Below are positions 1 through 6,295 of a stretch of DNA of 6,369 nucleotides, piece by piece. Location of the stretch: NCBI GenBank assembly GCA_947087145.1, contig CAMUBM010000048.1, positions 1 to 6,369 on the forward strand, written 5' to 3'. The stretch is from an uncultured Mycoplasmatota bacterium. Lineage in GTDB: Bacteria > Bacillota_I > Bacilli_A > RF39 > UBA660. The translations under genes were made by a program, and so were the position numbers. The number at the start of each line of letters is the position of its first letter. Position 1 is the first letter of the stretch. The notes under the pieces are model-generated. The model ran no database searches, had not been told where the DNA came from, and worked only from the letters and a program-made list of their open reading frames with translations.

Positions 1-993
1 TTTGTTTTTGCTTCTTTAGGAATCCTATACCTAATTACATTAACAAAAGAAAAAAGTTGGAACAAGAAAAATTTCTTCGTAGGATTAACAGCACTACTTA
101 GTTGTATCATTATATACCTTTTATTAACACCAGCCATATGGGCCGAAGGATGGCATTTACTTGACTTCTTCAAATGGTCTTTAGAAAATAGTGTCAATTT
201 TTCAAGAAATTATGGAAAAGTCTTCTTTGAAGGCACTTTATATCAACACTGGGAAAATCCACTTCCTTGGTATTACTTACCCAAAATCATCTTTTTAACG
301 TTACCAATCTATGTCTCTGTTCTCATTTTAACTGGAGTAATTTTAACCATAAAAAAGATAGTAACTAAACAATACAAAAAAGAACAAAACATTCTTATTC
401 TAGCCATTATTTTAAGTTTTTTCCCTTTATTAATAGCCATGGTATCCAATCCTAATATCTATAACGGATGGCGTCATTTTTACTTTTTATATCCGTCCAT
501 GTTAATCCTTCTAAGTTATGCACTTTTCTGTATTTTTAAGAATACAAAGTATAAGAAAATCTCTTTCTCTATTTTATTCATTTGTTTACTTGGAAATGGA
601 GTAGGCATTATTCTAAATGGTACAACTTCTACCATGTATTACAATTGGGTTGCTAAAAATCCTACAGAAAATTACGAAATGGATTACTATGGCGTAAGTG
701 CCACAAAAATTTTACAAGATTTAGCAAAAGATAATAAAGAAAATATCTATGTATATAGTTATTCCGATTGGGCATTACTTTTTAATTACGAAGCATTAAG
801 TCATACCAACAAAGAAAAAATTGTTCTTTTAAAAAATGAAGAAGAGTTAACAGAAACCATAGAAAAAGGAATACAACCTTACTATATCTACTTTGAAACC
901 TATGATAGAGAATACAAGAGTAAGTTAGAAAACAAAGAAAAAATAAAAGAATACAAAGCATGGGGCAATACCTATGCAAGTTTATACAGGTGA
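1..993 (+). CDS. GT39/PMT-like membrane glycosyltransferase, C-terminal part (5' end outside window)
   Basis: The reading frame is open from base 1 to the TGA at 991-993, giving 330 residues without a start; the ATG at 439 is internal because the upstream frame is open and shows family motifs. Hydrophobic segments lie near residues 1-14, 25-43, 93-117, 130-148, 160-178 and 187-205, followed by a soluble tail of about 125 residues, probably outside the membrane. Family-like motifs are PLPWYYLPK (87-95), a membrane-edge YNGWRHFYFLYP (154-165), and MDYYGVS (227-233) in the tail. These resemble the C-terminal half of bacterial dolichyl-phosphate-mannose/ArnT-like GT-C glycosyltransferases, which move a sugar from a polyprenyl-phosphate carrier onto an envelope acceptor. 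The N-terminal loop with the catalytic Asp is not in the window, so donor, acceptor and activity cannot be judged. It is the upstream partner of the CDF gene, with only 4 bases between them. Confidence 0.75.
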   Translation, partial: FVFASLGILYLITLTKEKSWNKKNFFVGLTALLSCIIIYLLLTPAIWAEGWHLLDFFKWSLENSVNFSRNYGKVFFEGTLYQHWENPLPWYYLPKIIFLTLPIYVSVLILTGVILTIKKIVTKQYKKEQNILILAIILSFFPLLIAMVSNPNIYNGWRHFYFLYPSMLILLSYALFCIFKNTKYKKISFSILFICLLGNGVGIILNGTTSTMYYNWVAKNPTENYEMDYYGVSATKILQDLAKDNKENIYVYSYSDWALLFNYEALSHTNKEKIVLLKNEEELTETIEKGIQPYYIYFETYDREYKSKLENKEKIKEYKAWGNTYASLYR

Positions 994-994
994 T
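988..994 (+). promoter_or_regulatory. Ribosome binding site fixing the CDF start
   Basis: AGGTGAT sits 3-4 bases before the ATG at 998 and overlaps the TGA stop (991-993) of the preceding gene. It selects 998 over the in-frame ATG at 974, which lies inside the upstream gene without a comparable site. The stop/Shine-Dalgarno overlap suggests translational coupling. Confidence 0.7.
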
Positions 995-997
995 AAA

Positions 998-1861
998 ATG
1001 ACAAACAATTACAAAAAAATAAAAATGGCAAGTATTTTCGGGATACTTGGCAATTTTTTTCTTATGCTAATAAAAGGAACAATTGGGATACTTACCAAAA
1101 GTCAAGCCATGATAGGGGATGCCATGAATTCTCTAAGCGATGTCTTTTCTTCATTTATGACTTTTCTAGGCAGTAAAATAGCAAGCAAACCAAAAGACGA
1201 AGATCACAATCTAGGACATGGAAAAGCCGAATATATCTACTCTATGTTAATTAGTATTGCCATGTTTCTTCTAGCGGTAGAAACTTTTTCTTCTGCTTTA
1301 AAAGCGATGCTAACCAAACAGGAAGTGATTTTTTCAAAATGGTTAGTCATCGTATGTATCATTACATTAACGACAAAATTGCTTCTGTATATTTATACCC
1401 ACAAACTCTCTAAAAAATGCAAAAATATTTTGTTAGAAGCAAATGCCAAAGATCATCGAAATGATTGCATCATTACTCTTGCCAATTTACTTTCCTGTCT
1501 CTTAAGTAAGTACCAAATTTACGTTTTGGATGGAATAGTGGGAATAGGCATTTCTCTTTGGATTTTCTATACCGCCTTACAAATCTTCAAAGAAAGTTAC
1601 AATGTATTAATGGACAAAGTAATGGACAATACAACCAAAGAAAAAGTATTTCAAATTATTAAAAAATATCCAGAAATAAAAAAAGTGCATCATTTCAATG
1701 CTACACCAGTAGGATTTAAATACCAAATTTCTTTTACCATTTTCGTAGATGGGAACTTATCCACTTTTCAAAGTCATGCCATTGCTGACAAATTAGAAGA
1801 CGAAATAGAAGGGTGTGTAGAAGAAATATTCTTATCTGTTATTCATGTAAATCCCATTTAA
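998..1861 (+). CDS. Cation diffusion facilitator transporter, probable Mn(II) exporter
   Basis: This 287-residue protein is a normal-length CDF family metal/proton antiporter of the cytoplasmic membrane. Hydrophobic helices occur near residues 10-33, 40-58, 78-103, 113-133, 155-170 and 177-197. The transport site is visible as N44-x3-D48 in helix 2 (within GDAMNSLSD) and D152-x3-D156 in helix 5 (DHRND). The cytosolic signature DxDHNLGHGKAE follows helix 2 (67-78). The C-terminal cytosolic domain (about 205-287) keeps histidines at 231/232, 260 and 283, positions typical of regulatory metal sites in this family. An Asn-Asp/Asp-Asp quartet, rather than the His-Asp of zinc exporters, matches the manganese-exporting branch (MntE and MneP/MneS type); the substrate is inference from those residues. 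Start 998 is chosen for its ribosome binding site. It appears to be the second gene of an operon with the glycosyltransferase and ends in a hairpin terminator. No metal-responsive riboswitch is visible ahead of it. Confidence 0.85.
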   Translation: MTNNYKKIKMASIFGILGNFFLMLIKGTIGILTKSQAMIGDAMNSLSDVFSSFMTFLGSKIASKPKDEDHNLGHGKAEYIYSMLISIAMFLLAVETFSSALKAMLTKQEVIFSKWLVIVCIITLTTKLLLYIYTHKLSKKCKNILLEANAKDHRNDCIITLANLLSCLLSKYQIYVLDGIVGIGISLWIFYTALQIFKESYNVLMDKVMDNTTKEKVFQIIKKYPEIKKVHHFNATPVGFKYQISFTIFVDGNLSTFQSHAIADKLEDEIEGCVEEIFLSVIHVNPI

Positions 1862-1891
1862 AAAGATTCTAAAATTAAACTAGAATCTTTT
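1861..1891. terminator. Bidirectional terminator shared by convergent genes
   Basis: Perfect 11-bp stem AAAAGATTCTA (1861-1871) and TAGAATCTTTT (1881-1891) around a 9-base loop, with A-rich and T-rich arms so that either strand gives a hairpin ending in U residues. It overlaps the last base of the CDF stop (1859-1861) and the stop of the minus-strand gene (1890-1892). Confidence 0.8.
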
Positions 1892-2204
1892 ATCTACTTC
1901 CCATAGAAGGTGTTTCATCATCTGGATATAATGGACTTTCAAAATAGGCTCGTAAATTATTATCTTCTTCACTTTTAGATAAATTTAATGTTGGATTTAA
2001 GCCGTTTTTTATTTGCATTACTCTTACTTCCTCTGACAATTTATCAATTTCATTTTTTATATGTATAACAATATTACAGATTGCTTGAAGTTCTTCTGGA
2101 GCATCTGAAGTGACTATTATACTTTGTGCCAATTGCGGATAAATAGTCATGTAACCTTCTAAACATATTTTTAATTCATTTAATCTTTTTATGGTGTTTT
2201 CCAT
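1890..2204 (-). CDS. Small soluble protein of unknown function (104 aa)
   Basis: I do not recognise this protein. It has no signal peptide or membrane segment. Residues 1-66 look helical, with a charged heptad-like stretch near 46-66 (HIKNEIDKLSEEVRVMQ) that could form a short coiled coil. The tail from about 70 is polar and acidic (SKSEEDNN at 76-83, PLYPDDETP at 91-99) and probably disordered. There are two cysteines (14 and 43) but no metal-binding pattern. Support for a real gene comes from its surroundings: an AAGGAA ribosome binding site (2215-2220) ten bases before the ATG, a plausible promoter at 2232-2261, and a stop placed inside a hairpin terminator. It is transcribed divergently from PFOR and convergently with the CDF gene, so it is probably monocistronic. 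Its role cannot be inferred from position. Confidence 0.7.
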   Translation of the reverse strand: MENTIKRLNELKICLEGYMTIYPQLAQSIIVTSDAPEELQAICNIVIHIKNEIDKLSEEVRVMQIKNGLNPTLNLSKSEEDNNLRAYFESPLYPDDETPSMGSR

Positions 2205-2231
2205 TTTTTATCATTTCCTTACTATATTTAA

Positions 2232-2261
2232 ATTATAAAGGACATAACCCAAATTATACAA
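2232..2261 (-). promoter_or_regulatory. Promoter of the 104-aa gene
   Basis: Read on the minus strand, TTGTAT (2256-2261) is followed after 18 bases by a perfect TATAAT (2232-2237). A start of transcription near 2225 would leave a leader of about 20 bases carrying the AAGGAA site at 2215-2220. A second TATAAT overlaps the -35 (2254-2259) and could be an alternative -10. Confidence 0.5.
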
Positions 2262-2302
2262 CCTTCATTTACCTAATTTTACATAAAAAGTAAAAAATTT
2301 CG

Positions 2303-2311
2303 TGATATAAT
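2303..2311 (+). promoter_or_regulatory. Extended -10 promoter of PFOR
   Basis: TGATATAAT is a perfect extended -10 element (TGn plus TATAAT at 2306-2311). No good -35 is found at 16-18 bases: TTTACA at 2278-2283 is 22 bases away, so the TGn motif would have to compensate. Transcription should begin near 2318, directly before the AAGGAG site, leaving a leader of only about 16 bases. The box also contains the A and T of an upstream in-frame ATG (2310), which therefore cannot be the start codon of this transcript. Confidence 0.6.
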
Positions 2312-2320
2312 GAAAAAAAT

Positions 2321-2326
2321 AAGGAG
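2321..2326 (+). promoter_or_regulatory. Ribosome binding site fixing the PFOR start
   Basis: AAGGAG lies 7 bases before the ATG at 2334. It selects this codon over the in-frame ATG at 2310, which would add eight residues not needed by the family fold. Confidence 0.85.
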
Positions 2327-2333
2327 TGATACC

Positions 2334-5300
2334 ATGAAAAAAGTAATCGATGCCAACAAAATGTGTTCCAATATTGCTTATCTATTTAGTGAAGTAGCAG
2401 CCATCTATCCAATTACCCCATCAAGTCCTATGGCTTCTAATATAGACTATTTAAATCATACCGATAAGAAAAATTTATTTAATCAGCCAGTAAGCCTAAT
2501 TGAAATGCAAAGTGAAGCAGGCGCTGCAGGAGCGATGCATGGAGCCTTAATAACCGGTTCTCTTGCTACTACCTTTACAGCAAGCCAAGGTCTTCTTTTA
2601 ATGCTTCCCAACATGTACAAAATAGCAGGAGAAATGTTGCCAGGAGTCATTCATGTGGCTTCCCGAACAATCGCTACCCATGCCTTATCCATATTTGGAG
2701 ACCATTCCGATATCTATGCTGCTCGTGGAACTGGTTTTTGTATGCTTGCAAGCACCAATATCGAAGACGTAAGAGTAAATGCAGTCGTTGCCCATTTAGC
2801 CTCTATCAAAGGAAGTCTTCCTTTTTTACATTTTTTTGATGGTTTTAGAACCAGTCACGAACTTCGTACCATAAATGAAATTGAAGATACCGAATTTTTA
2901 AAGTTAATCAATTACGAAGAAATTAATGATTTTAAGAGTAGAATGTTAAATGTCGACCATACAATCCAAAAAGGAATGTCCAGTAATGAAGACATCTATT
3001 TCCAAACCGTAGAAGCAAGAAATACCGCTTACCAAAGGATGCCTGAAATTGTTGCTGCCTTAATGGAAAAAGCAAATGAAATTACCCATACAAACATAAA
3101 ACCTTTCAATTACTATGGAGAGGATGATGCAAAAAATATTATCATTGCCATGGGAAGTGTTGTAGATACCATTAAACTAGTTGTCGAAGAAGAAAATAAA
3201 AAAGGAGCCAAACTGGGAGTCGTAGAAGTCCACTTGTATCGTCCGTTTAGTAGCGAATATCTAAAAAACGTAATCCCAAAAACAACCGAAAAAATTGCCG
3301 TTTTAGACAGAACCAAAGAAGCAGGAAGTAGTGGAGAACCTCTTTATTTAGATGTACTCGCCGCATTAAAAGATAGTAACGTACAAATTGTTGGAGGAAG
3401 ATACGGACTTTCTAGCAAAAACACAACTCCAACAGATATCTATAGTGTCTTTAAAATGTTAGAAAATAAAGAATTAAAAAATAATTTCACCATAAGTATT
3501 GAAGACGACGTAACTTATTTAAGTCTAAAAAAAGAAGAATATACTCTAAATTTAGATGCCAAAGAAATCTTAATTTATGGCTTTGGTAGCGATGGGATGG
3601 TAAGTGCTAGTAAAGACCTACTAAGTATTGCCTCTTTAAAACTAGACAAACCTGTTGATGGCTACTTTGAATACGACTCCAAAAAAAGTGGTGGAGTAAC
3701 AGTGAGCAACCTTCGCATTAAAAATAAAGAGTTTTCTGCTCCTTTTTATGTAACAAACCCCGATTTAGTAGTTGTAACCAAAGACGAATACTTCGAAAAG
3801 TTTGCAATGTTAGAAAATATAAAAGCGGGAGGAATCCTTTTAATCAACACCATTGACCCAAAAGCATTGGATCAAAAAATAAAAAAACACGATAAAGAAA
3901 TCATAAAAGAGAAAAACATTTCTGTCTATTGTATCAACGCAAGTAGCCTAGCAAATAAAAATAACATCAAAGGAAAAATCAATAAAATTATGGAAGTCTT
4001 GATTTTAAATGGTTTAGGAATTCCAAATGCAACAGAACTTGTCTCTGAAAATATAAGAGAAAATTTCAAAAACAAAGGAGAAGAGGTAATTAGAAATAAC
4101 ATCAATGCTATTTTGGGGGCTCAAGAAAATTTATATAAACTAAATCTAACTGAGGAAGGAAGTGAACAAAAAGTACCTCATACTCTTTTTGAAAAAATAG
4201 AGAGTCGCTTAGGAAACACTATTCCAGTAAGTGAACTTTTAGAAGTAAAAGACGGAACTTTCCAAGGAGGAACTTCGAAACTAGAAAAAAGAAAAATTGC
4301 AGACAAAGTGGCCAAATGGATACCAGAAAATTGTATAGAATGTGGAATGTGTAGTTTCGTATGTCCACATAGTGTCATTCGTTCCTTTAAAACAGAAGAC
4401 AAAACGATGGGAAAACCATTGCTTGGCAACGACAAATACAATTACCTTGTAAGTATCAGTGAGGCCGATTGTACCAGTTGTGGGTTATGTATCAATATTT
4501 GTCCAGGGAAACAAGGAAAAAAAGCCTTAGAATTTGGAACCTTTGACACAGAAAAACAAAAAATCAGTGATTATTATTTTAATGAATACGAAAATCCTGA
4601 GGTAGAAAAAAAAGATACCGTAAAAGACTTAAGTTTTGTGAAACCATCTTTCGAATTTAGTGGGGCATGCGCTGGATGTGGAGAAACCTCTTACATACGT
4701 ATTTTGACACAGCTTCTAGGCAAAAAATTAGTAATTGCTAATGCAACAGGTTGTTCAAGTATTTATGGTGGAAGTATTCCATCTACGCCTTATAAGGTAC
4801 CTTGGGCAAACTCTCTATTTGAAGACAATGCCGAATTTGCATACGGAATGCTTACTTCTTATAAACAAAAAAGAAAGCAAATCGAAACCATTATGACCTC
4901 TTCTATGGAAGCAGTCACGAAAGAAGTACAAGACATATTTTTTCACTGGTTAGAAAACAAAGAAGATTTTATGATAACCTATAAAATCAAAGAACAACTA
5001 AAAAATGCTGAAATTCCAAAAGACTTGAGTGATTTACTAGATTACATTCCTGCACGAAGTGTGTGGGCCATTGGAGGAGACGGTTGGGCCTATGACATTG
5101 GGTTTGGAGGAATAGACCATGTTCTATCTAGTAATGAAAACATAAAAATTCTTGTTTTAGACACAGAAGTATATTCAAATACTGGAGGCCAAATGTCCAA
5201 ATCTTCTAAAATAGGACAAGTGGCAGAATTTGCAGACTATGGAAAACGAAATGCCAAAAAAGACTTATTTAAAATAGCGATGAGTTATTCCAATTGTTAT

Positions 5301-5696
5301 GTCGCAAGTATTTGTTTAGGAGCAAACTTTCAGCAAACTATTAAAGCCTTCAAAGAAGCAGATGCGCATGAGGGCCCCGCTATTATTATTGCCTATGCTC
5401 CTTGTGTAGAACATGGAATAAAAGGTGGACTTTCTTGTACAACCGAAGAACAAAAATTAGCTGTAAAAGTAGGGTATCAATTACTAATGCGTTATAATCC
5501 GTTAGAAGAAAAACTATATTTAGATAGTAAAGAACCAAACTTTGACAATTATGAAAAGTTCTTAGACAATGAAACAAGATATCATGCCCTAAAGATAAAA
5601 GACCAAAATTTAGCCAACATTTTATTAAATGAAAATAAACAAAATGCTATCAAAAGGTATAAAGAATACAAAGAAAAAAGTACTAACCATTGTTAG
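2334..5696 (+). CDS. nifJ: Pyruvate:ferredoxin (flavodoxin) oxidoreductase, single-chain
   Basis: Converts pyruvate and CoA to acetyl-CoA and CO2 in the cytosol while reducing ferredoxin or flavodoxin; oxygen-sensitive core enzyme of anaerobic fermentation. The 1120-residue chain has the full domain order: N-terminal pyruvate/TPP domain with YPITPSS (25-31, Thr28), SEAGAAGA (Glu61) and Arg111; transketolase C-terminal-like domain with RPF (303-305) and GEPLYLDV (334-341); CoA/gamma-type domain with GFGSDG (416-421) and GYFEYDSKKSGG (443-454); two ferredoxin-type [4Fe-4S] motifs (C667, C670, C673, C677 and C713, C716, C719, C723); and the TPP domain with GDGWAYD (915-921) and DTEVYSNTGGQ (943-953). 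The proximal cluster ligands are C779, C782, C807 and C1024. All twelve cluster cysteines are present, so the enzyme should be active. It is somewhat shorter than typical homologues (about 1170-1230) through trimmed loops and lacks the long C-terminal extension known from Desulfovibrio africanus. Own promoter, short leader and terminator make it monocistronic. Could also be called por; function is very secure. Confidence 0.97.
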   Translation: MKKVIDANKMCSNIAYLFSEVAAIYPITPSSPMASNIDYLNHTDKKNLFNQPVSLIEMQSEAGAAGAMHGALITGSLATTFTASQGLLLMLPNMYKIAGEMLPGVIHVASRTIATHALSIFGDHSDIYAARGTGFCMLASTNIEDVRVNAVVAHLASIKGSLPFLHFFDGFRTSHELRTINEIEDTEFLKLINYEEINDFKSRMLNVDHTIQKGMSSNEDIYFQTVEARNTAYQRMPEIVAALMEKANEITHTNIKPFNYYGEDDAKNIIIAMGSVVDTIKLVVEEENKKGAKLGVVEVHLYRPFSSEYLKNVIPKTTEKIAVLDRTKEAGSSGEPLYLDVLAALKDSNVQIVGGRYGLSSKNTTPTDIYSVFKMLENKELKNNFTISIEDDVTYLSLKKEEYTLNLDAKEILIYGFGSDGMVSASKDLLSIASLKLDKPVDGYFEYDSKKSGGVTVSNLRIKNKEFSAPFYVTNPDLVVVTKDEYFEKFAMLENIKAGGILLINTIDPKALDQKIKKHDKEIIKEKNISVYCINASSLANKNNIKGKINKIMEVLILNGLGIPNATELVSENIRENFKNKGEEVIRNNINAILGAQENLYKLNLTEEGSEQKVPHTLFEKIESRLGNTIPVSELLEVKDGTFQGGTSKLEKRKIADKVAKWIPENCIECGMCSFVCPHSVIRSFKTEDKTMGKPLLGNDKYNYLVSISEADCTSCGLCINICPGKQGKKALEFGTFDTEKQKISDYYFNEYENPEVEKKDTVKDLSFVKPSFEFSGACAGCGETSYIRILTQLLGKKLVIANATGCSSIYGGSIPSTPYKVPWANSLFEDNAEFAYGMLTSYKQKRKQIETIMTSSMEAVTKEVQDIFFHWLENKEDFMITYKIKEQLKNAEIPKDLSDLLDYIPARSVWAIGGDGWAYDIGFGGIDHVLSSNENIKILVLDTEVYSNTGGQMSKSSKIGQVAEFADYGKRNAKKDLFKIAMSYSNCYVASICLGANFQQTIKAFKEADAHEGPAIIIAYAPCVEHGIKGGLSCTTEEQKLAVKVGYQLLMRYNPLEEKLYLDSKEPNFDNYEKFLDNETRYHALKIKDQNLANILLNENKQNAIKRYKEYKEKSTNHC

Positions 5697-5705
5697 TACT
5701 TTTTT
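5674..5705. terminator. Bidirectional terminator embedded in the PFOR 3' end
   Basis: A 14-bp perfect stem, AAAAAAGTACTAAC (5674-5687) with GTTAGTACTTTTTT (5692-5705), closes a CATT loop. The left arm and loop encode the last residues of PFOR and the TAG stop (5694-5696) is in the right arm. The A6 and T6 ends make it a good intrinsic terminator for PFOR and equally for any minus-strand transcript arriving from the spacer to its right. Confidence 0.85.
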
Positions 5706-5720
5706 AAATTCCACAAGTTT

Positions 5721-5745
5721 GAAGCTGCCCCCTGAAGACAGCTTC
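5721..5745. repeat. Inverted repeat with C5/G5 loop
   Basis: GAAGCTG (5721-5727) and CAGCTTC (5739-5745) form a perfect 7-bp stem. The 11-base loop begins with CCCCC (5728-5732) on the plus strand, complementary to GGGG at 5760-5763, so a pseudoknot is possible on either strand. Three more A-T pairs can extend the stem past a one-base bulge. Confidence 0.7.
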
Positions 5746-5767
5746 TAAAAGAATAAAAAGGGGTTGA

Positions 5768-5810
5768 CTAGTGTGATACTAGCACCAATTCGCTCTTAAG
5801 TGAATTGGTG
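5768..5810. repeat. Two directly abutting hairpins
   Basis: CTAGT/ACTAG (5768-5772, 5778-5782) is followed without a gap by CACCAATTCGCT/AGTGAATTGGTG (5783-5794, 5799-5810; 12 pairs with one G-U and a 4-base loop). Abutting helices like these tend to stack coaxially in RNA. They carry no T-tract directly after them on either strand, so they are not simple terminators. Confidence 0.7.
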
Positions 5811-5816
5811 ATTTAT

Positions 5817-5845
5817 ATCCTAATGGAAAAGGGTGGTTTTGTCAA
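5817..5845 (-). promoter_or_regulatory. Strong-looking minus-strand promoter in the spacer
   Basis: Read on the minus strand: TTGACA (5845-5840, perfect consensus), 17-base spacer, then TAGGAT (5822-5817), which keeps the most important -10 positions (T, A and final T). Upstream of the -35 are runs of seven (5855-5849) and ten (5879-5870) adenines, resembling the UP elements of strong Firmicute promoters. It points away from the NTF2-like gene toward the PFOR 3' end, where no minus-strand protein gene exists. Confidence 0.5.
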
Positions 5846-5915
5846 CACTTTTTTTACAAAAAATAAAAGTTTTTTTTTTAATTCCATTTTTAAAGAAAAA
5901 AGAACCAAACTTCGG

Positions 5916-5921
5916 TATAAT
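5916..5921 (+). promoter_or_regulatory. -10 box of the NTF2-like gene
   Basis: A perfect TATAAT lies 17 bases before the start codon at 5939, with AGGTGAG (5928-5934) as ribosome binding site. No convincing -35 lies 16-18 bases upstream, where the sequence is A-rich. As with PFOR, the predicted transcript would begin right at the ribosome binding site, giving a leader of about 10-12 bases. Confidence 0.45.
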
Positions 5922-5938
5922 TAATGTAGGTGAGAAAA

Positions 5939-6295
5939 ATGAATATAACTAGAGAACAAGGAAGGATTTGGCTAGAAAAATTAAAAAACTACTGGGGAAA
6001 CAAAGAGTCAGAAAACGCAAGTTTATTATTTAAAGAAACAACATTTTATCAAGAGACCCCTTTTGTTAAACCTTACACAACATATAACGAAATAAAAGAA
6101 GAATGGAAAAATATTGAGAACCAAGAAATAAAAAAGATTGAGTTTTCTATTCTTGCCATAGAAAAAAATACAATGATTGTCCACTGGAACTTCGAAAACA
6201 ACACCACAATTTTGGATGGCATCTATGAAATCAAATTCAATAAAGATATGGAATGCATTTATTTTAAAAGTTGGGAAATGGAGAACAAAGAGTAA
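5939..6295 (+). CDS. NTF2/SnoaL-like domain protein (118 aa)
   Basis: The pattern resembles small NTF2-like (ketosteroid isomerase/SnoaL fold) proteins: an N-terminal helix with a conserved-looking Trp (residues 4-20), a segment FKETTFYQETPF (31-42) followed by PYTTYNEIKEEWKN (45-58), then alternating beta strands (about 66-83 and 90-112) ending in FKSWEM. Length of 118 fits a single domain forming the usual cone-shaped pocket. It has no signal peptide or membrane segment, so it is probably cytosolic. Members of this fold bind or isomerise very different small molecules, and nothing here fixes the ligand. The start is the ATG at 5939, preceded at good spacing by AGGTGAG; the GTG at 5930 belongs to that site itself. 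It has its own -10 box and a terminator, so it is monocistronic. Assignment rests on the motif pattern only. Confidence 0.65.
   Translation: MNITREQGRIWLEKLKNYWGNKESENASLLFKETTFYQETPFVKPYTTYNEIKEEWKNIENQEIKKIEFSILAIEKNTMIVHWNFENNTTILDGIYEIKFNKDMECIYFKSWEMENKE

Larger units (their letters stand above)
5674..5811 (-). ncRNA. Candidate minus-strand structured small RNA, unrecognised family
   Basis: No protein frame explains this spacer, but on the minus strand it has the parts of a complete RNA gene. A TTGACA-17-TAGGAT promoter (5817-5845) would start transcription near 5811. The RNA then folds into a hairpin at 5810-5783 (12 bp including one G-U, loop of 4), a second immediately adjacent at 5782-5768 (5 bp, loop of 5), a single-stranded CAACCCCTTTTT segment (5766-5755), and a third hairpin at 5745-5721 (7 bp GAAGCTG/CAGCTTC) with a G5-containing loop that could pair with the CCCC at 5763-5760 as a pseudoknot. 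The palindromic terminator at 5705-5674 would end it, giving about 135 nt and overlapping the last codons of PFOR in antisense. Hairpins are symmetric, so the strand rests on the promoter; a plus-strand RNA or a mobile-element remnant is not excluded. It does not match tRNA, tmRNA, SRP, 6S or riboswitch cores known to me. Confidence 0.4.

Noticed and set aside
782..979. Minus-strand open frames at 782-979, 3113-3316, 4178-4441 and 5386-5577
   Set aside because: All lie opposite well-supported genes, lack ribosome binding sites of note, and show no recognisable protein features; they are reflections of the coding strand.
991..993. TGA read as tryptophan (mycoplasma code)
   Set aside because: The TGA is followed immediately by TAA, so it cannot discriminate on its own, but all tryptophans in the genes are TGG and no gene body has an internal TGA. 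The standard code is simplest.
439..993. Independent 184-aa gene starting at ATG 439
   Set aside because: The same frame is open back to base 1 and encodes family motifs and membrane segments, so 439 is an internal Met.
974..997. ATG 974 as start of the CDF gene
   Set aside because: It lies within the upstream gene with no ribosome binding site, while 998 has AGGTGAT at good spacing and gives the usual family N terminus.
5826..5848. T-box-like AAAAGGGTGGT sequence ahead of a small gene
   Set aside because: The following bases are TTTTGTC rather than ACCGCG, no Stem I/specifier pattern is present, and the downstream gene is not an aminoacyl-tRNA synthetase or amino-acid gene.
5706..5938. Riboswitch controlling the NTF2-like gene
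   Set aside because: A perfect TATAAT at 5916-5921 lies after the hairpins, so the gene probably starts its own transcript downstream of them, and no known aptamer core was recognised.
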